Assembly: GCF_910589235.1 (NCBI RefSeq)
Contig: NC_060955.1
Location: 10,870,837 to 10,934,836, forward strand
Length of the DNA stretch: 64,000 nt
Reading direction: 5' to 3'
From: Vespa crabro
Taxonomy: Eukaryota; Arthropoda; Insecta; Hymenoptera; Vespidae
Part shown: positions 51,801 to 64,000 of the stretch, piece by piece
How the letters are laid out: each line of letters opens with the position of its first letter
Position numbering within the stretch: the first letter of the stretch is position 1
Notes under the pieces: generated by a model
Database searches by the model: none
What the model saw: only the letters and a program-made list of their open reading frames with translations
What the model was told of the DNA's origin: nothing
Program-made: the position numbers and the translations under genes

Positions 51801-54800
51801 CGTTTTTCGATAAAAATCATATGAAAACGCCTATTTAAACATAGTAAAAACGTTATATTCTTGTTATATTCTTTATTCTGCATCGATAGTATATAAAATC
51901 AATGAAATTGAACGAGATTTCAACTTTTCGTTTTTCGACGATACGCGTATATGAGCGAAAAATCGTATCTACGATGCGAAACAATGTTAAAACTTAGATT
52001 CCAATATAAAATAGATGTTTGATCTTATGAAATGCAATGTTCTGCATCGATTGGTAACATTTCTCAAACTGTGGCTCAAGTATTACTAAAGATTTCACGA
52101 AATTAATTTCGCGTATAGCGAAATTCGCGTATGTCGATTAAGTTTTTCGATAAGAATCATATGAAAACGCCTATTTAAACATAGCAAACACGTTATATTC
52201 TTGTAATATTCTTTATTCTGCTTCGATAGAATATAAAATCAATGAAATTGAAAGAGATATCTACTTTTCGTTTTTCGACGATACGCGTATATGAGCGAAA
52301 AATCGTATATACGTTGCGAAACAATGTTAAAACTTTGATTCCAATATAAAATAGATGTTTGATCTTATGAAATGCAATGTTCTGCATCGATTGGTAACAT
52401 TTTTCAAACTGTGGCGCAAGTATTACAAAAGATTTCACGAATTTAACTTCGCGTATAGCGAAATTCGCGTATGTCGGTTAAGTTTTTCGATAAAAATCAT
52501 ATGAAAACGCCTATTTAAACATAGCAAACACGTTATATTCTTGTTATATTCTTTATTCTGCATCGATAGAATATAAAATCAATGAAATTGAACGAGATTT
52601 CAACTTTTCGTTTTTCGACGATACGCGTATATGAGCGAAAAATCGTATATACGATGCGAAGCAATGTTAAAACTTTGATTCCAATATAAAATAGATGTTT
52701 GAACTTATGAAATGCAATGTTCTGCATCGATTGGTATCATTTTTCAAACTGTGGCTCAAGTATTACTAAAGATTTCACGAAATTAACTTCGCGTATATCG
52801 AAATTCGCGTATGTCGATTAAGTTTTTCGATAAAAATCATATGAAAACGCCTATTTAAACATAGCAAACACGTTATATTCTTGTTATATTCTTTATTTTG
52901 CATCGATAGAATATAAAATCAATGAAATTGAACGAGATTTCAACTTTTCGTTTTTCGACGATACGCGTATATGAGCGAAAAATCGTATATACGATGCGAA
53001 ACAATGTTAAAACTTTGATTCCAATATAAAATAGATGTTTGATCTTATGAAATGCAATGTTCTGCATCGATTGGTAACATTTTTCAACTGTGGCGCAAGT
53101 ATTACAAAAGATTTCACGAAATTAACTTCGCGTATAGCGAAATTCGCGTATGCCGTTTACGTTTTTTCGATAAAAATCATATGAAAACGCCTATTTAAAC
53201 ATAGTAAAAACGTTATATTCTTGTTATATTCTTTATTCTGCATCGATAGAATATAAAATCAATGAAATTGAACGAGATTTCAACTTTTCGTTTTTCGACG
53301 ATACGCGTATATGAGCGAAAAATCGTATATACGATGCGAAACAATGTTAAAACTTAGATTCCAATATAAAATAGATGTTTGATCTTATGAAATGCAATGT
53401 TCTGCATCGATTGGTAACATTTCTCAAACTGTGGCTCAAGTATTACTAAAGATTTCACGAAATTAACTTCGCGTATAGCGAAATTCGCGTATGTCGATTA
53501 AGTTTTTCGATAAGAATCATATGAAAACGCCTATTTAAACATAGCAAACACGTTATATTCTTGTAATATTCTTTATTCTGCATCGATAGAATATAAAAGC
53601 AATGAAATTGAACGAGATTTCAACTTTTCGTTTTTCGACGATACGCGTATATGAGCGAAAAATCGTATATACGATGCGAAACAATGTTAAAACTTTGATT
53701 CCAATATAAAATAGATGTTTGATCTTATGAAATGCAATGTTCTGCATCGATTGGTAACATTTTTCAAACTGTGGCGCAAGTATTACAAAAGATTTCACGA
53801 ATTTAACTTCGCGTATAGCGAAATTCGCGTATGTCGGTTAAGTTTTTCGATAAAAATCATATGAAAACGCCTATTTAAACAAAGCAAACACGTTATATTC
53901 TTGTTATATTCTTTATTCTGCATCGATAGAATATAAAATCAATGAAATTGAACGAGATTTCAACTTTTCGTTTTTCGACGATACGCGTATATGAGCGAAA
54001 AATCGTATATACGATGCGAAGCAATGTTAAAACTTTGATTCCAATATAAAATAGATGTTTGATCTTATGAAATGCAATGTTCTGCATCGATTGGTATCAT
54101 TTTTCAAACTGTGGCTCAAGTATTACTAAAGATTTCACGAAATTAACTTCGCGTATATCGAAATTCGCGTATGTCGTTTAAGTTTTTCGATAAAAATCAT
54201 ATGAAAACGCCTATTTAAACATAGCAAACACGTTATATTCTTGTTATATTCTTTATTCTGCATCGATAGAATATAAAATCAATGAAATTGAACGAGATTT
54301 CAACTTTTCGTTTTTCGACGATACGCGTATATGAGCGAAAAATCGTATATACGATGCGAAACAATGTTAAAACTTTGATTCCAATATAAAATAGATGTTT
54401 GATCTTATGAAATGCAATGTTCTGCATCGATTGGTAACATTTTTCAACTGTGGCGCAAGTATTACAAAAGATTTCACGAAATTAACTTCGCGTATAGCGA
54501 AATTCGCGTATGTCGATTACGTTTTTCGATAAAAATCATATGAAAACGCCTATTTAAACATAGTAAAAACGTTATATTCTTGTTATATTCTTTATTCTGC
54601 ATCGATAGTATATAAAATCAATGAAATTGAACGAGATTTCAACTTTTCGTTTTTCGACGATACGCGTATATGAGCGAAAAATCGTATCTACGATGCGAAA
54701 CAATGTTAAAACTTAGATTCCAATATAAAATAGATGTTTGATCTTATGAAATGCAATGTTCTGCATCGATTGGTAACATTTCTCAAACTGTGGCTCAAGT

Positions 54801-57005
54801 ATTACTAAAGATTTCACGAAATTAATTTCGCGTATAGCGAAATTCGCGTATGTCGATTAAGTTTTTCGATAAGAATCATATGAAAACGCCTATTTAAACA
54901 TAGCAAACACGTTATATTCTTGTAATATTCTTTATTCTGCTTCGATAGAATATAAAATCAATGAAATTGAAAGAGATATCTACTTTTCGTTTTTCGACGA
55001 TACGCGTATATGAGCGAAAAATCGTATATACGTTGCGAAACAATGTTAAAACTTTGATTCCAATATAAAATAGATGTTTGATCTTATGAAATGCAATGTT
55101 CTGCATCGATTGGTAACATTTTTCAAACTGTGGCGCAAGTATTACAAAAGATTTCACGATATTAACTTCGCTTATAGCGAAATTCGCGTATGTCGGTTAA
55201 GTTTTTCGATAAAAATCATATGAAAACGCCTATTTAAACATAGCAAACACGTTATATTCTTGTTATATTCTTTATTCTGCATCGATAGAATATAAAATCA
55301 ATGAAATTGAACGAGATTTCAACTTTTCGTTTTTCGACGATACGCGTATATGAGCGAAAAATCGTATATACGATGCGAAGCAATGTTAAAACTTTGATTC
55401 CAATATAAAATAGATGTTTGAACTTATGAAATGCAATGTTCTGCATCGATTGGTATCATTTTTCAAACTGTGGCTCAAGTATTACTAAAGATTTCACGAA
55501 ATTAACTTCGCGTATATCGAAATTCGCGTATGTCGATTAAGTTTTTCGATAAAAATCATATGAAAACGCCTATTTAAACATAGCAAACACGTTATATTCT
55601 TGTTATATTCTTTATTCTGCATCGATAGAATATAAAATCAATGAAATTGAACGAGATTTCAACTTTTCGTTTTTCGACGATACGCGTATATGAGCGAAAA
55701 ATCGTATATACGATGCGAAACAATGTTAAAACTTTGATTCCAATATAAAATAGATGTTTGATCTTATGAAATGCAATGTTCTGCATCGATTGGTAACATT
55801 TTTCAACTGTGGCGCAAGTATTACAAAAGATTTCACGAAATTAACTTCGCGTATAGCGAAATTCGCGTATGCCGTTTACGTTTTTCGATAAAAATCATAT
55901 GAAAACGCCTATTTAAACATAGTAAAAACGTTATATTCTTGTTATATTCTTTATTCTGCATCGATAGAATATAAAATCAATGAAATTGAACGAGATTTCA
56001 ACTTTTCGTTTTTCGACGATACGCGTATATGAGCGAAAAATCGTATATACGATGCGAAACAATGTTAAAACTTAGATTCCAATATAAAATAGATGTTTGA
56101 TCTTATGAAATGCAATGTTCTGCATCGATTGGTAACATTTCTCAAACTGTGGCTCAAGTATTACTAAAGATTTCACGAAATTAACTTCGCGTATAGCGAA
56201 ATTCGCGTATGTCGATTAAGTTTTTCGATAAGAATCATATGAAAACGCCTATTTAAACATAGCAAACACGTTATATTCTTGTAATATTCTTTATTCTGCA
56301 TCGATAGAATATAAAAGCAATGAAATTGAACGAGATATCTACTTTTCGTTTTTCGACGATACGCGTATATGAGCGAAAAATCGTATATACGATGCGAAAC
56401 AATGTTAAAACTTTGATTCCAATATAAAATAGATGTTTGATCTTATGAAATGCAATGTTCTGCATCGATTGGTAACATTTTTCAAACTGTGGCGCAAGTA
56501 TTACAAAAGATTTCACGAATTTAACTTCGCGTATAGCGAAATTCGCGTATGTCGGTTAAGTTTTTCGATAAAAATCATATGAAAACGCCTATTTAAACAT
56601 AGCAAACACGTTATATTCTTGTTATATTCTTTATTCTGCATCGATAGAATATAAAATCAATGAAATTGAACGAGATTTCAACTTTTCGTTTTTCGACGAT
56701 ACGCGTATATGAGCGAAAAATCGTATATACGATGCGAAACAATGTTAAAACTTTGATTCCAATATAAAATAGATGTTTGATCTTATGAAATGCAATGTTC
56801 TGCATCGATTGGTATCATTTTTCAAACTGTGGCTCAAGTATTACTAAAGATTTCACGAAATTAACTTCGCGTATATCGAAATTCGCGTATGTCGATTAAG
56901 TTTTTCGATAAAAATCATATGAAAACGCCTATTTAAACATAGCAAACACGTTATATTCTTGTTATATTCTTTATTCTGCATCGATAGAATATAAAATCAA
57001 TGAAA
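48852..57005 (+). repeat. Satellite block 7: units 145-168, most homogeneous part
   Basis: Unit starts are 48852, 49191, 49531, 49870, 50210, 50549, 50889, 51229, 51569, 51908, 52248, 52588, 52928, 53268, 53608, 53948, 54288, 54627, 54967, 55307, 55647, 55986, 56326 and 56666. From 50210 the order a-b-c-d is unbroken. The two tetramers at 50210 and 51569 are almost identical, even sharing CGTATCTACG in b and TATTTTGCATCG at the end of d. Only one type B unit (49531) is present. No gene is present. Confidence 0.93.
50210..57005 (+). repeat. Four-unit higher-order repeat, five tandem tetramers (1,359 bp each)
   Basis: Tetramers begin at 50210, 51569, 52928, 54288 and 55647, with lengths 1,359, 1,359, 1,360, 1,359 and 1,359 bp. 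In each, a has TTTTTCAACTG and GCCGATTACG or GCCGTTTACG; b has CTTAGATTCC, CTCAAAC and GATAAGAATC; c (mostly starting GATATCTAC) has CGAATTTAAC and GTCGGTTAAG; d has GGTATCATT and GTATATCGAA. The 1,360-bp third copy has GTTTTTTCG with one extra T at 53161. Unit 53608 is an exception that starts GATTTCAAC. Higher-order repeats of this type are known from actively homogenised centromeric satellites; the link to centromere function here is inference. Confidence 0.9.
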
Positions 57006-60000
57006 TTGAACGAGATTTCAACTTTTCGTTTTTCGACGATACGCGTATATGAGCGAAAAATCGTATATACGATGCGAAACAATGTTAAAACTTTGATTCC
57101 AATATAAAATAGATGTTTGATCTTATGAAATGAAATGTTCTGCATCGATTGGTAACATTTTTCAACTGTGGCGCAAGTATTACAAAAGATTTCACGAAAT
57201 TAACTTCGCGTATAGCGAAATTCGCGTATGCCGATTACGTTTTTCGATAAAAATCATATGAAAACGCCTATTTAAACATAGTAAAAACGTTATATTCTTG
57301 TTATATTCTTTATTCTGCATCGATAGAATATAAAATCAATGAAATTGAACGAGATTTCAACTTTTCGTTTTTCGACGATACGCGTATATGAGCGAAAAAT
57401 CGTATATACGATGCGAAACAATGTTAAAACTTAGATTCCAATATAAAATAGATGTTTGATCTTATGAAATGCAATGTTCTGCATCGATTGGTAACATTTC
57501 TCAAACTGTGGCTCAAGTATTACTAAAGATTTCACGAAATTAACTTCGCGTATAGCGAAATTCGCGTATGTCGATTAAGTTTTTCGATAAAAATCATATG
57601 AAAACGCCTATTTAAACATAGCAAACACGTTATATTCTTGTTACATTCTTTATTCTGCATCGATAGAATATAAAATCAATGAAATTGAACGAGATTTCAA
57701 CTTTTCGTTTTTCGACGATACGCGTATATGAGCGAAAAATCGTATATACGATGCGAAACAATGTTAAAACTTTGATTCCAATATAAAATAGATGTTTGAT
57801 CTTATGAAATGCAATGTTCTGCATCGATTGGTAACATTTTTCAAACTGTGGCGCAAGTATTACAAAAGATTTCACGAATTTAACTTCGCCAATAGCGAAA
57901 TTCGCGTATGTCGATTAAGTTTTTCGATAAAAATTATATGAAAACGCCTATTTAAACATAGCAAACACGTTATATTCTTGTTATATTCTTTATTCTGCAT
58001 CGATAGAATATAAAATCAATGAAATTGAACGAGATTTCAACTTTTCGTTTTTCGACGATACGCGTATATGAGCGAAAAATCGTATATACGATGCGAAACA
58101 ATGTTAAAACTTTGATTCCAATATAAAATAGATGTTTGATCTTATGAAATGCAATGTTCTGCATCGATTGGTAACAATTTTCAAACTGTGGCGCAAGTAT
58201 TACAAAAGATTTCACGAAATTAACTTCGCGTATAGCGAAATTCGCGTATGTCGATTAAGTTTTTCGATAAAAATCATATGAAAACGCCTATTTAAACATA
58301 GCAAACACGTTATATTCTTGTTATATTCTTTATTCTGCTTCGATAGAATATAAAATCAATGAAATTGAACGAGATATCTACTTTTCGTTTTTCGACGATA
58401 CGCGTATATGAGCGAAAAATCGTATATACGATGCGAAACAATGTTAAAACTTTGATTCCAATATAAAATAGATGTTTGATCTTATGAAATGCAATGTTCT
58501 GCATCGATTGGTAACATTTTTCAAACTGTGGCGCAAGTATTACAAAAGATTTCACGAATTTAACTTCGCGTATAGCGAAATTCGCGTATGTCGGTTAAGT
58601 TTTTCGATAAAAATCATATGAAAACGCCTATTTAAACATAGCAAACACGTTATATTCTTGTTATATTCTTTATTCTGCATCGATAGAATATAAAATCAAT
58701 GAAATTGAACGAGATTTCAACTTTTCGTTTTTCGACGATACGCGTATATGAGCGAAAAATCGTATATACGATGCGAAACAATGTTAAAACTTTGATTCCA
58801 ATATAAAATAGATGTTTGATCTTATGAAATGCAATGTTCTGCATCGATTGGTATCATTTTTCAAACTGTGGCTCAAGTATTACTAAAGATTTCACGAAAT
58901 TAACTTCGCGTATATCGAAATTCGCGTATGTCGATTAAGTTTTTCGATAAAAATCATATGAAAACGCCTATTTAAACATAGCAAACACGTTATATTCTTG
59001 TTATATTCTTTATTCTGCATCGATAGAATATAAAATCAATGAAATTGAACGAGATTTCAACTTTTCGTTTTTCGACGATACGCGTATATGAGCGAAAAAT
59101 CGTATATACGATGCGAAACAATGTTAAAACTTTGATTCCAATATAAAATAGATGTTTGATCTTATGAAATGAAATGTTCTGCATCGATTGGTAACATTTT
59201 TCAACTGTGGCGCAAGTATTACAAAAGATTTCACGAAATTAACTTCGCGTATAGCGAAATTCGCGTATGCCGATTACGTTTTTCGATAAAAATCATATGA
59301 AAACGCCTATTTAAACATAGTAAAAACGTTATATTCTTGTTATATTCTTTATTCTGCATCGATAGAATATAAAATCAATGAAATTGAACGAGATTTCAAC
59401 TTTTCGTTTTTCGACGATACGCGTATATGAGCGAAAAATCGTATATACGATGCGAAACAATGTTAAAACTTAGATTCCAATATAAAATAGATGTTTGATC
59501 TTATGAAATGCAATGTTCTGCATCGATTGGTAACATTTCTCAAACTGTGGCTCAAGTATTACTAAAGATTTCACGAAATTAACTTCGCGTATAGCGAAAT
59601 TCGCGTATGTCGATTAAGTTTTTCGATAAAAATCATATGAAAACGCCTATTTAAACATAGCAAACACGTTATATTCTTGTTACATTCTTTATTCTGCATC
59701 GATAGAATATAAAATCAATGAAATTGAACGAGATTTCAACTTTTCGTTTTTCGACGATACGCGTATATGAGCGAAAAATCGTATATACGATGCGAAACAA
59801 TGTTAAAACTTTGATTCCAATATAAAATAGATGTTTGATCTTATGAAATGCAATGTTCTGCATCGATTGGTATCATTTTTCAAACTGTGGCTCAAGTATT
59901 ACTAAAGATTTCACGAAATTAACTTCGCGTATAGCGAAATTCGCGTATGCCGATTACGTTTTTCGATAAAAATCATATGAAAACGCCTATTTAAACATAG

Positions 60001-60425
60001 TAAAAACGTTATATTCTTGTTATATTCTTTATTCTGCATCGATAGAATATAAAATCAATGAAATTGAACGAGATTTCAACTTTTCGTTTTTCGACGATAC
60101 GCGTATATGAGCGAAAAATCGTATATACGTTGCGAAACAATGTTAAAACTTTGATTCCAATATAAAATAGATGTTTGAACTTATGAAATGCAATGTTCTG
60201 CATCGATTGGTATCATTTTTCAAACTGTGGCTCAAGTATTACTAAAGATTTCACGAAATTAACTTCGCGTATATCGAAATTCGCGTATGTCGATTAAGTT
60301 TTTCGATAAAAATCATATGAAAACGCCTATTTAAACATAGCAAACACGTTATATTCTTGTTATATTCTTTATTCTGCATCGATAGAATATAAAATCAATG
60401 AAATTGAACGAGATTTCAACTTTTC

Positions 60426-62512
60426 GTTTTTCGACGATACGCGTATATGAGCGAAAAATCGTATATACGATGCGAAACAATGTTAAAACTTTGATTCCAA
60501 TATAAAATAGATGTTTGATCTTATGAAATGCAATGTTCTGCATCGATTGGTAACATTTTTCAACTGTGGCGCAAGTATTACAAAAGATTTCACGAAATTA
60601 ACTTCGCGTATAGCGAAATTCGCGTATGCCGATTACGTTTTTCGATAAAAATCATATGAAAACGCCTATTTAAACATAGTAAAAACGTTATATTCTTGTT
60701 ATATTCTTTATTCTGCATCGATAGAATATAAAATCAATGAAATTGAACGAGATTTCAACTTTTCGTTTTTCGACGATACGCGTATATGAGCGAAAAATCG
60801 TATATACGATGCGAAACAATGTTAAAACTTAGATTCCAATATAAAATAGATGTTTGATCTTATGAAATGCAATGTTCTGCATCGATTGGTAACATTTCTC
60901 AAACTGTGGCTCAAGTATTACTAAAGATTTCACGAAATTAACTTCGCGTATAGCGAAATTCGCGTATGTCGATTAAGTTTTTCGATAAGAATCATATGAA
61001 AACGCCTATTTAAACATAGCAAACACGTTATATTCTTGTAATATTCTTTATTCTGCTTCGATAGAATATAAAATCAATGAAATTGAACGAGATATCTACT
61101 TTTCGTTTTTCGACGATACGCGTATATGAGCGAAAAATCGTATATACGATGCGAAACAATGTTAAAACTTTGATTCCAATATAAAATAGATGTTTGATCT
61201 TATGAAATGCAATGTTCTGCATCGATTGGTAACATTTTTCAAACTGTGGCGCAAGTATTACAAAAGATTTCACGAATTTAACTTCGCGTATAGCGAAATT
61301 CGCGTATGTCGGTTAAGTTTTTCGATAAAAATCATATGAAAACGCCTATTTGAACATAGCAAACACGTTACATTCTTGTTATATTCTTTATTCTGCATCG
61401 ATAGAATATAAAATCAATGAAATTGAACGAGATTTCAAATTTTCGTTTTTCGACGATACGCGTATATGAGCGAAAAATCGTATATACGATGCGAAACAAT
61501 GTTAAAACTTTGATTCCAATATAAAATAGATGTTTGATCTTATGAAATGCAATGTTCTGCATCGATTGGTAACATTTTTCAACTGTGGCGCAAGTATTAC
61601 AAAAGATTTCACGAAATTAACTTCGCGTATAGCGAAATTCGCGTATGCCGATTACGTTTTTCGATAAAAATCATATGAAAACGCCTATTTAAACATAGTA
61701 AAAACGTTATATTCTTGTTATATTCTTTATTCTGCATCGATAGAATATAAAATCAATGAAATTGAACGAGATTTCAACTTTTCGTTTTTCGACGATACGC
61801 GTATATGAGCGAAAAATCGTATATACGATGCGAAACAATGTTAAAACTTAGATTCCAATATAAAATAGATGTTTGATCTTATGAAATGCAATGTTCTGCA
61901 TCGATTGGTAACATTTCTCAAACTGTGGCTCAAGTATTACTAAAGATTTCACGAAATTAACTTCGCGTATAGCGAAATTCGCGTATGTCGATTAAGTTTT
62001 TCGATAAGAATCATATGAAAACGCCTATTTAAACATAGCAAACACGTTATATTCTTGTAATATTCTTTATTCTGCTTCGATAGAATATAAAATCAATGAA
62101 ATTGAACGAGATATCTACTTTTCGTTTTTCGACGATACGCGTATATGAGCGAAAAATCGTATATACGATGCGAAACAATGTTAAAACTTTGATTCCAATA
62201 TAAAATAGATGTTTGATCTTATGAAATGCAATGTTCTGCATCGATTGGTAACATTTTTCAAACTGTGGCGCAAGTATTACAAAAGATTTCACGAATTTAA
62301 CTTCGCGTATAGCGAAATTCGCGTATGTCGGTTAAGTTTTTCGATAAAAATCATATGAAAACGCCTATTTGAACATAGCAAACACGTTACATTCTTGTTA
62401 TATTCTTTATTCTGCATCGATAGAATATAAAATCAATGAAATTGAACGAGATTTCAAATTTTCGTTTTTCGACGATACGCGTATATGAGCGAAAAATCGT
62501 ATATACGATGCG
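60426..62512 (+). repeat. Tandem duplication of three units (a-b-c without d)
   Basis: The segments 60426-61493 and 61445-62512 match at a shift of 1,019 bp. They share GATAAGAATC and TTGTAATATTC (60986/62005), GCTTCGATAG (~61066/62085), TTTGAACATAG (~61349/62368), GTTACATTC (61367/62386) and TTCAAATTTTCG (61435/62454). The d unit is skipped, so the copy number of d fell relative to a-c here. Confidence 0.82.
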
Positions 62513-64000
62513 AAGCAATGTTAAAACTTTGATTCCAATATAAAATAGATGTTTGATCTTATGAAGTGCAATGTTCTGCATCGATTGGTATCATTTTTCA
62601 AACTGTGGCTCAAGTATTACTAAAGATTTCACGAAATTAACTTCGCGTATAGCGAAATTCGCGTATGTCGAATAAGTTTTTCGATAAAAATCATATGAAA
62701 ACGCCTATTTAAACATAGCAAACACGTTATATTCTTGTTATATTCTTTATTCTGCATCGATAGAATATAAAATCAATGAAATTGAAAGAGATATCTACTT
62801 TTCATTTTTCGACGATACGCGTATATGAGCGAAAAATCTCATATACGAACGAAACAATGTTAAAACTTCGATTCCAATATAAAATAGATGTTTGATCTTA
62901 TGAAATGCAATGTTCTGCATCGATTGGTAACATTTTTCAAACTGTGGCGCAACTATTACTAAAGATTTCACGAAATTAACTTCGCGTATAGCGAAATTCG
63001 CGTATGTCGGTTAAGTTTTTCGATAAAAATCATATGAAAACGCCTATTTAAACATAGCAAACACGTTATATTCTTGTTATATTCTTTATTCTGCATCGAT
63101 AGAATATAAAAGCAATGAAATTGAACGAGATTTCAACTTTTCGTTTTTCGACGATACGCGTATATGAGCGAAAAATCGTATATACGATGCGAAACAATGT
63201 TAAAACTTCGATTCCAATATAAAATAGATGTTTGATCTTATGAAATGCAATGTTCTGCATCGATTGGTAACATTTTTCAAACTGTGGCGCAAGTATTACA
63301 AAAGATTTCACGAATTTAACTTCGCCAATAGCGAAATTCGCGTATGTCGATTAAGTTTTTCGATAAAAATTATATGAAAACGCCTATTTAAACATAGCAA
63401 AAACGTTATATTCTTGTTATATTCTTTATTCTGCATCGATAGAATATAAAATCAATGAAATTGAACGAGATTTCAACTTTTCGTTTTTCGACGATACGCG
63501 TATATGAGCGAAAAATCGTATATACGATGCGAAACAATGTTAAAACTTTGATTCCAATATAAAATAGATGTTTGATCTTATGAAATGCAATGTTCTGCAT
63601 CGATTGGTAACAATTTTCAAACTGTGGCGCAAGTATTACAAAAGATTTCACGAAATTAACTTCGCGTATAGCGAAATTCGCGTATGTCGATTAAGTTTTT
63701 CGATAAAAATCATATGAAAACGCCTATTTAAACATAGCAAACACGTTATATTCTTGTTATATTCTTTATTCTGCTTCGATAGAATATAAAATCAATGAAA
63801 TTGAACGAGATATCTACTTTTCGTTTTTCGACGATACGCGTATATGAGCGAAAAATCGTATATACGATGCGAAACAATGTTAAAACTTTGATTCCAATAT
63901 AAAATAGATGTTTGATCTTATGTAATGCAATGTTCTGCATCGATTGGTAACATTTTTCAAACTGTGGCGCAAGTATTACAAAAGATTTCACGAATTTAAC
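62510..64000 (+). repeat. Distant copy of the 47.9-49.4 kb block
   Basis: The segment matches 47901-49391 at a shift of ~14,609 bp (43 units). It shares GAAGTGCAATG, GTCGAATAAG, TTTTCATTTTTCG in a type B unit (62782/48173), AAAAGCAATG, CGCCAATAGCG with AAAATTATATG (63121/48512), CAATTTTCAAAC (63461/48852) and GCTTCGATAG with GATATCTAC (63801/49191). Units 57685-58704 carry the last three units of the same series. The copy runs off the window. Confidence 0.84.

Larger units (their letters stand above)
1..64000 (+). repeat. Satellite DNA array, ~340-bp unit, 188 full copies plus one partial
   Basis: A ~340-bp unit repeats head-to-tail across the entire window with no inversion, gap or foreign insertion. 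Reading unit by unit from TTGAAC to TTGAAC gives mostly 340-bp (type A) and 339-bp (type B or single-base deletion) steps. The only larger length changes are three units that lack 16 bp. Units differ from each other by a few percent, mostly at recurring diagnostic sites that are shared by subsets of units. GC is about 31%. Such arrays are known as centromeric, pericentromeric or subtelomeric satellites of eukaryotes; which of these applies is not visible here. The array continues past both ends of the window. No unit carries a recognisable gene, and I see no mobile-element remnant between units. Confidence 0.98.
57006..64000 (+). repeat. Satellite block 8: units 169-189, last one partial
   Basis: Unit starts are 57006, 57345, 57685, 58025, 58365, 58705, 59045, 59384, 59724, 60064, 60404, 60743, 61083, 61423, 61762, 62102, 62442, 62782, 63121, 63461 and 63801 (cut at the window end). 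The tetramer order is disturbed. About 56330-57830 matches 58370-59870 at 2,039 bp (6 units), sharing GAAATGAAATG (57127/59166) and GTTACATTC (57640/59679). About 60426-61493 matches 61445-62512 at 1,019 bp (3 units). The last 1.5 kb matches 47.9-49.4 kb. No gene is present. Confidence 0.92.

Noticed and set aside
286..63991. About 120 short minus-strand open frames of 64-87 codons at ~340-bp spacing
   Set aside because: They are the same stretch of satellite read in one frame. Longer versions depend on a GTG start, type B units and single-base deletions shift the frame freely, there is no Kozak, intron or polyadenylation context, and no protein family is recognisable. I annotate none as CDS.
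1..64000. CRISPR array
   Set aside because: The repeat is ~340 bp with no spacers. All sequence between any two identical motifs is itself repeated.
1..64000. Transposon, retroelement or terminal inverted repeat remnant as the source of the unit
   Set aside because: No transposase, reverse transcriptase, long terminal repeat or target-site duplication is visible. The short inverted repeats are internal to the unit and not at a consistent element boundary.
1..64000. rDNA spacer or telomeric repeat array
   Set aside because: No rRNA or 5S sequence occurs in 64 kb, and no short telomere-type repeat (TTAGG or similar) is present in tandem.

Overview
The whole 64 kb window is one uninterrupted satellite DNA array. 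A unit of about 340 bp repeats head-to-tail on the same strand from the first base to the last: 188 complete copies plus a 200-bp partial copy at the right edge. I set the unit to begin at the TTGAAC that precedes GAGATTTCAAC or GAGATATCTAC. Array edges lie outside the window on both sides. I found no protein-coding gene, RNA gene, transposon, CRISPR array or unique-sequence island. Sixty-four kilobases of gene-free tandem repeat rules out an ordinary bacterial, phage or organelle chromosome, so this is eukaryotic heterochromatin (centromeric, pericentromeric or subtelomeric). A hand count on one typical unit gives about 31% GC, with CpG about 2.9 times the expected number. That argues against a heavily CpG-methylated genome (vertebrate, most plants) and fits an invertebrate, perhaps an insect such as a hymenopteran. 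The species cannot be fixed from this sequence alone.

Each unit has a fixed internal plan: an ATACGCGTAT palindrome, then a second dyad that exists in two alternative forms, an AT-rich middle, a TTCTGCATCGAT box, a GC-richer dyad cluster built on TTCGC/GCGAA, an AT-rich stretch, and a second TTCTGCATCGAT box followed by an AGAATATA inverted repeat. Type A units (about 150) carry the 14-bp palindrome ATCGTATATACGAT. Type B units (about 38) replace it with a perfect 10-bp inverted repeat around an 8-nt loop and are 1 bp shorter. Four landmarks recur in the same order about 163-176 bp apart inside the unit, so the 340-bp unit may be an old dimer of a ~170-bp element.

Layout. From 1 to ~19 kb the array is a heterogeneous mixture of unit variants with 7- to 10-unit segmental duplications, and it holds all three units with a 16-bp internal deletion. 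From ~19 to ~39 kb it is a patchwork of 5-, 6-, 7- and 11-unit duplications. From ~39.7 kb onward a four-unit higher-order repeat (a-b-c-d, 1,359 bp) dominates. It is cleanest at 50210-57005, where five tetramers run in tandem. A ~3.7 kb block (40.56-44.25 kb) is repeated 4,415 bp downstream. From 57 to 64 kb the tetramer is broken by 6-unit and 3-unit duplications, and the last 1.5 kb repeats the block at 47.9-49.4 kb. Type B units become rare on the right, with none between 49870 and 62781. The picture is of a satellite being homogenised by repeated unequal exchange and gene conversion. Nothing in the window suggests that genes act together; any function would be structural (chromatin, kinetochore, heterochromatin RNA).
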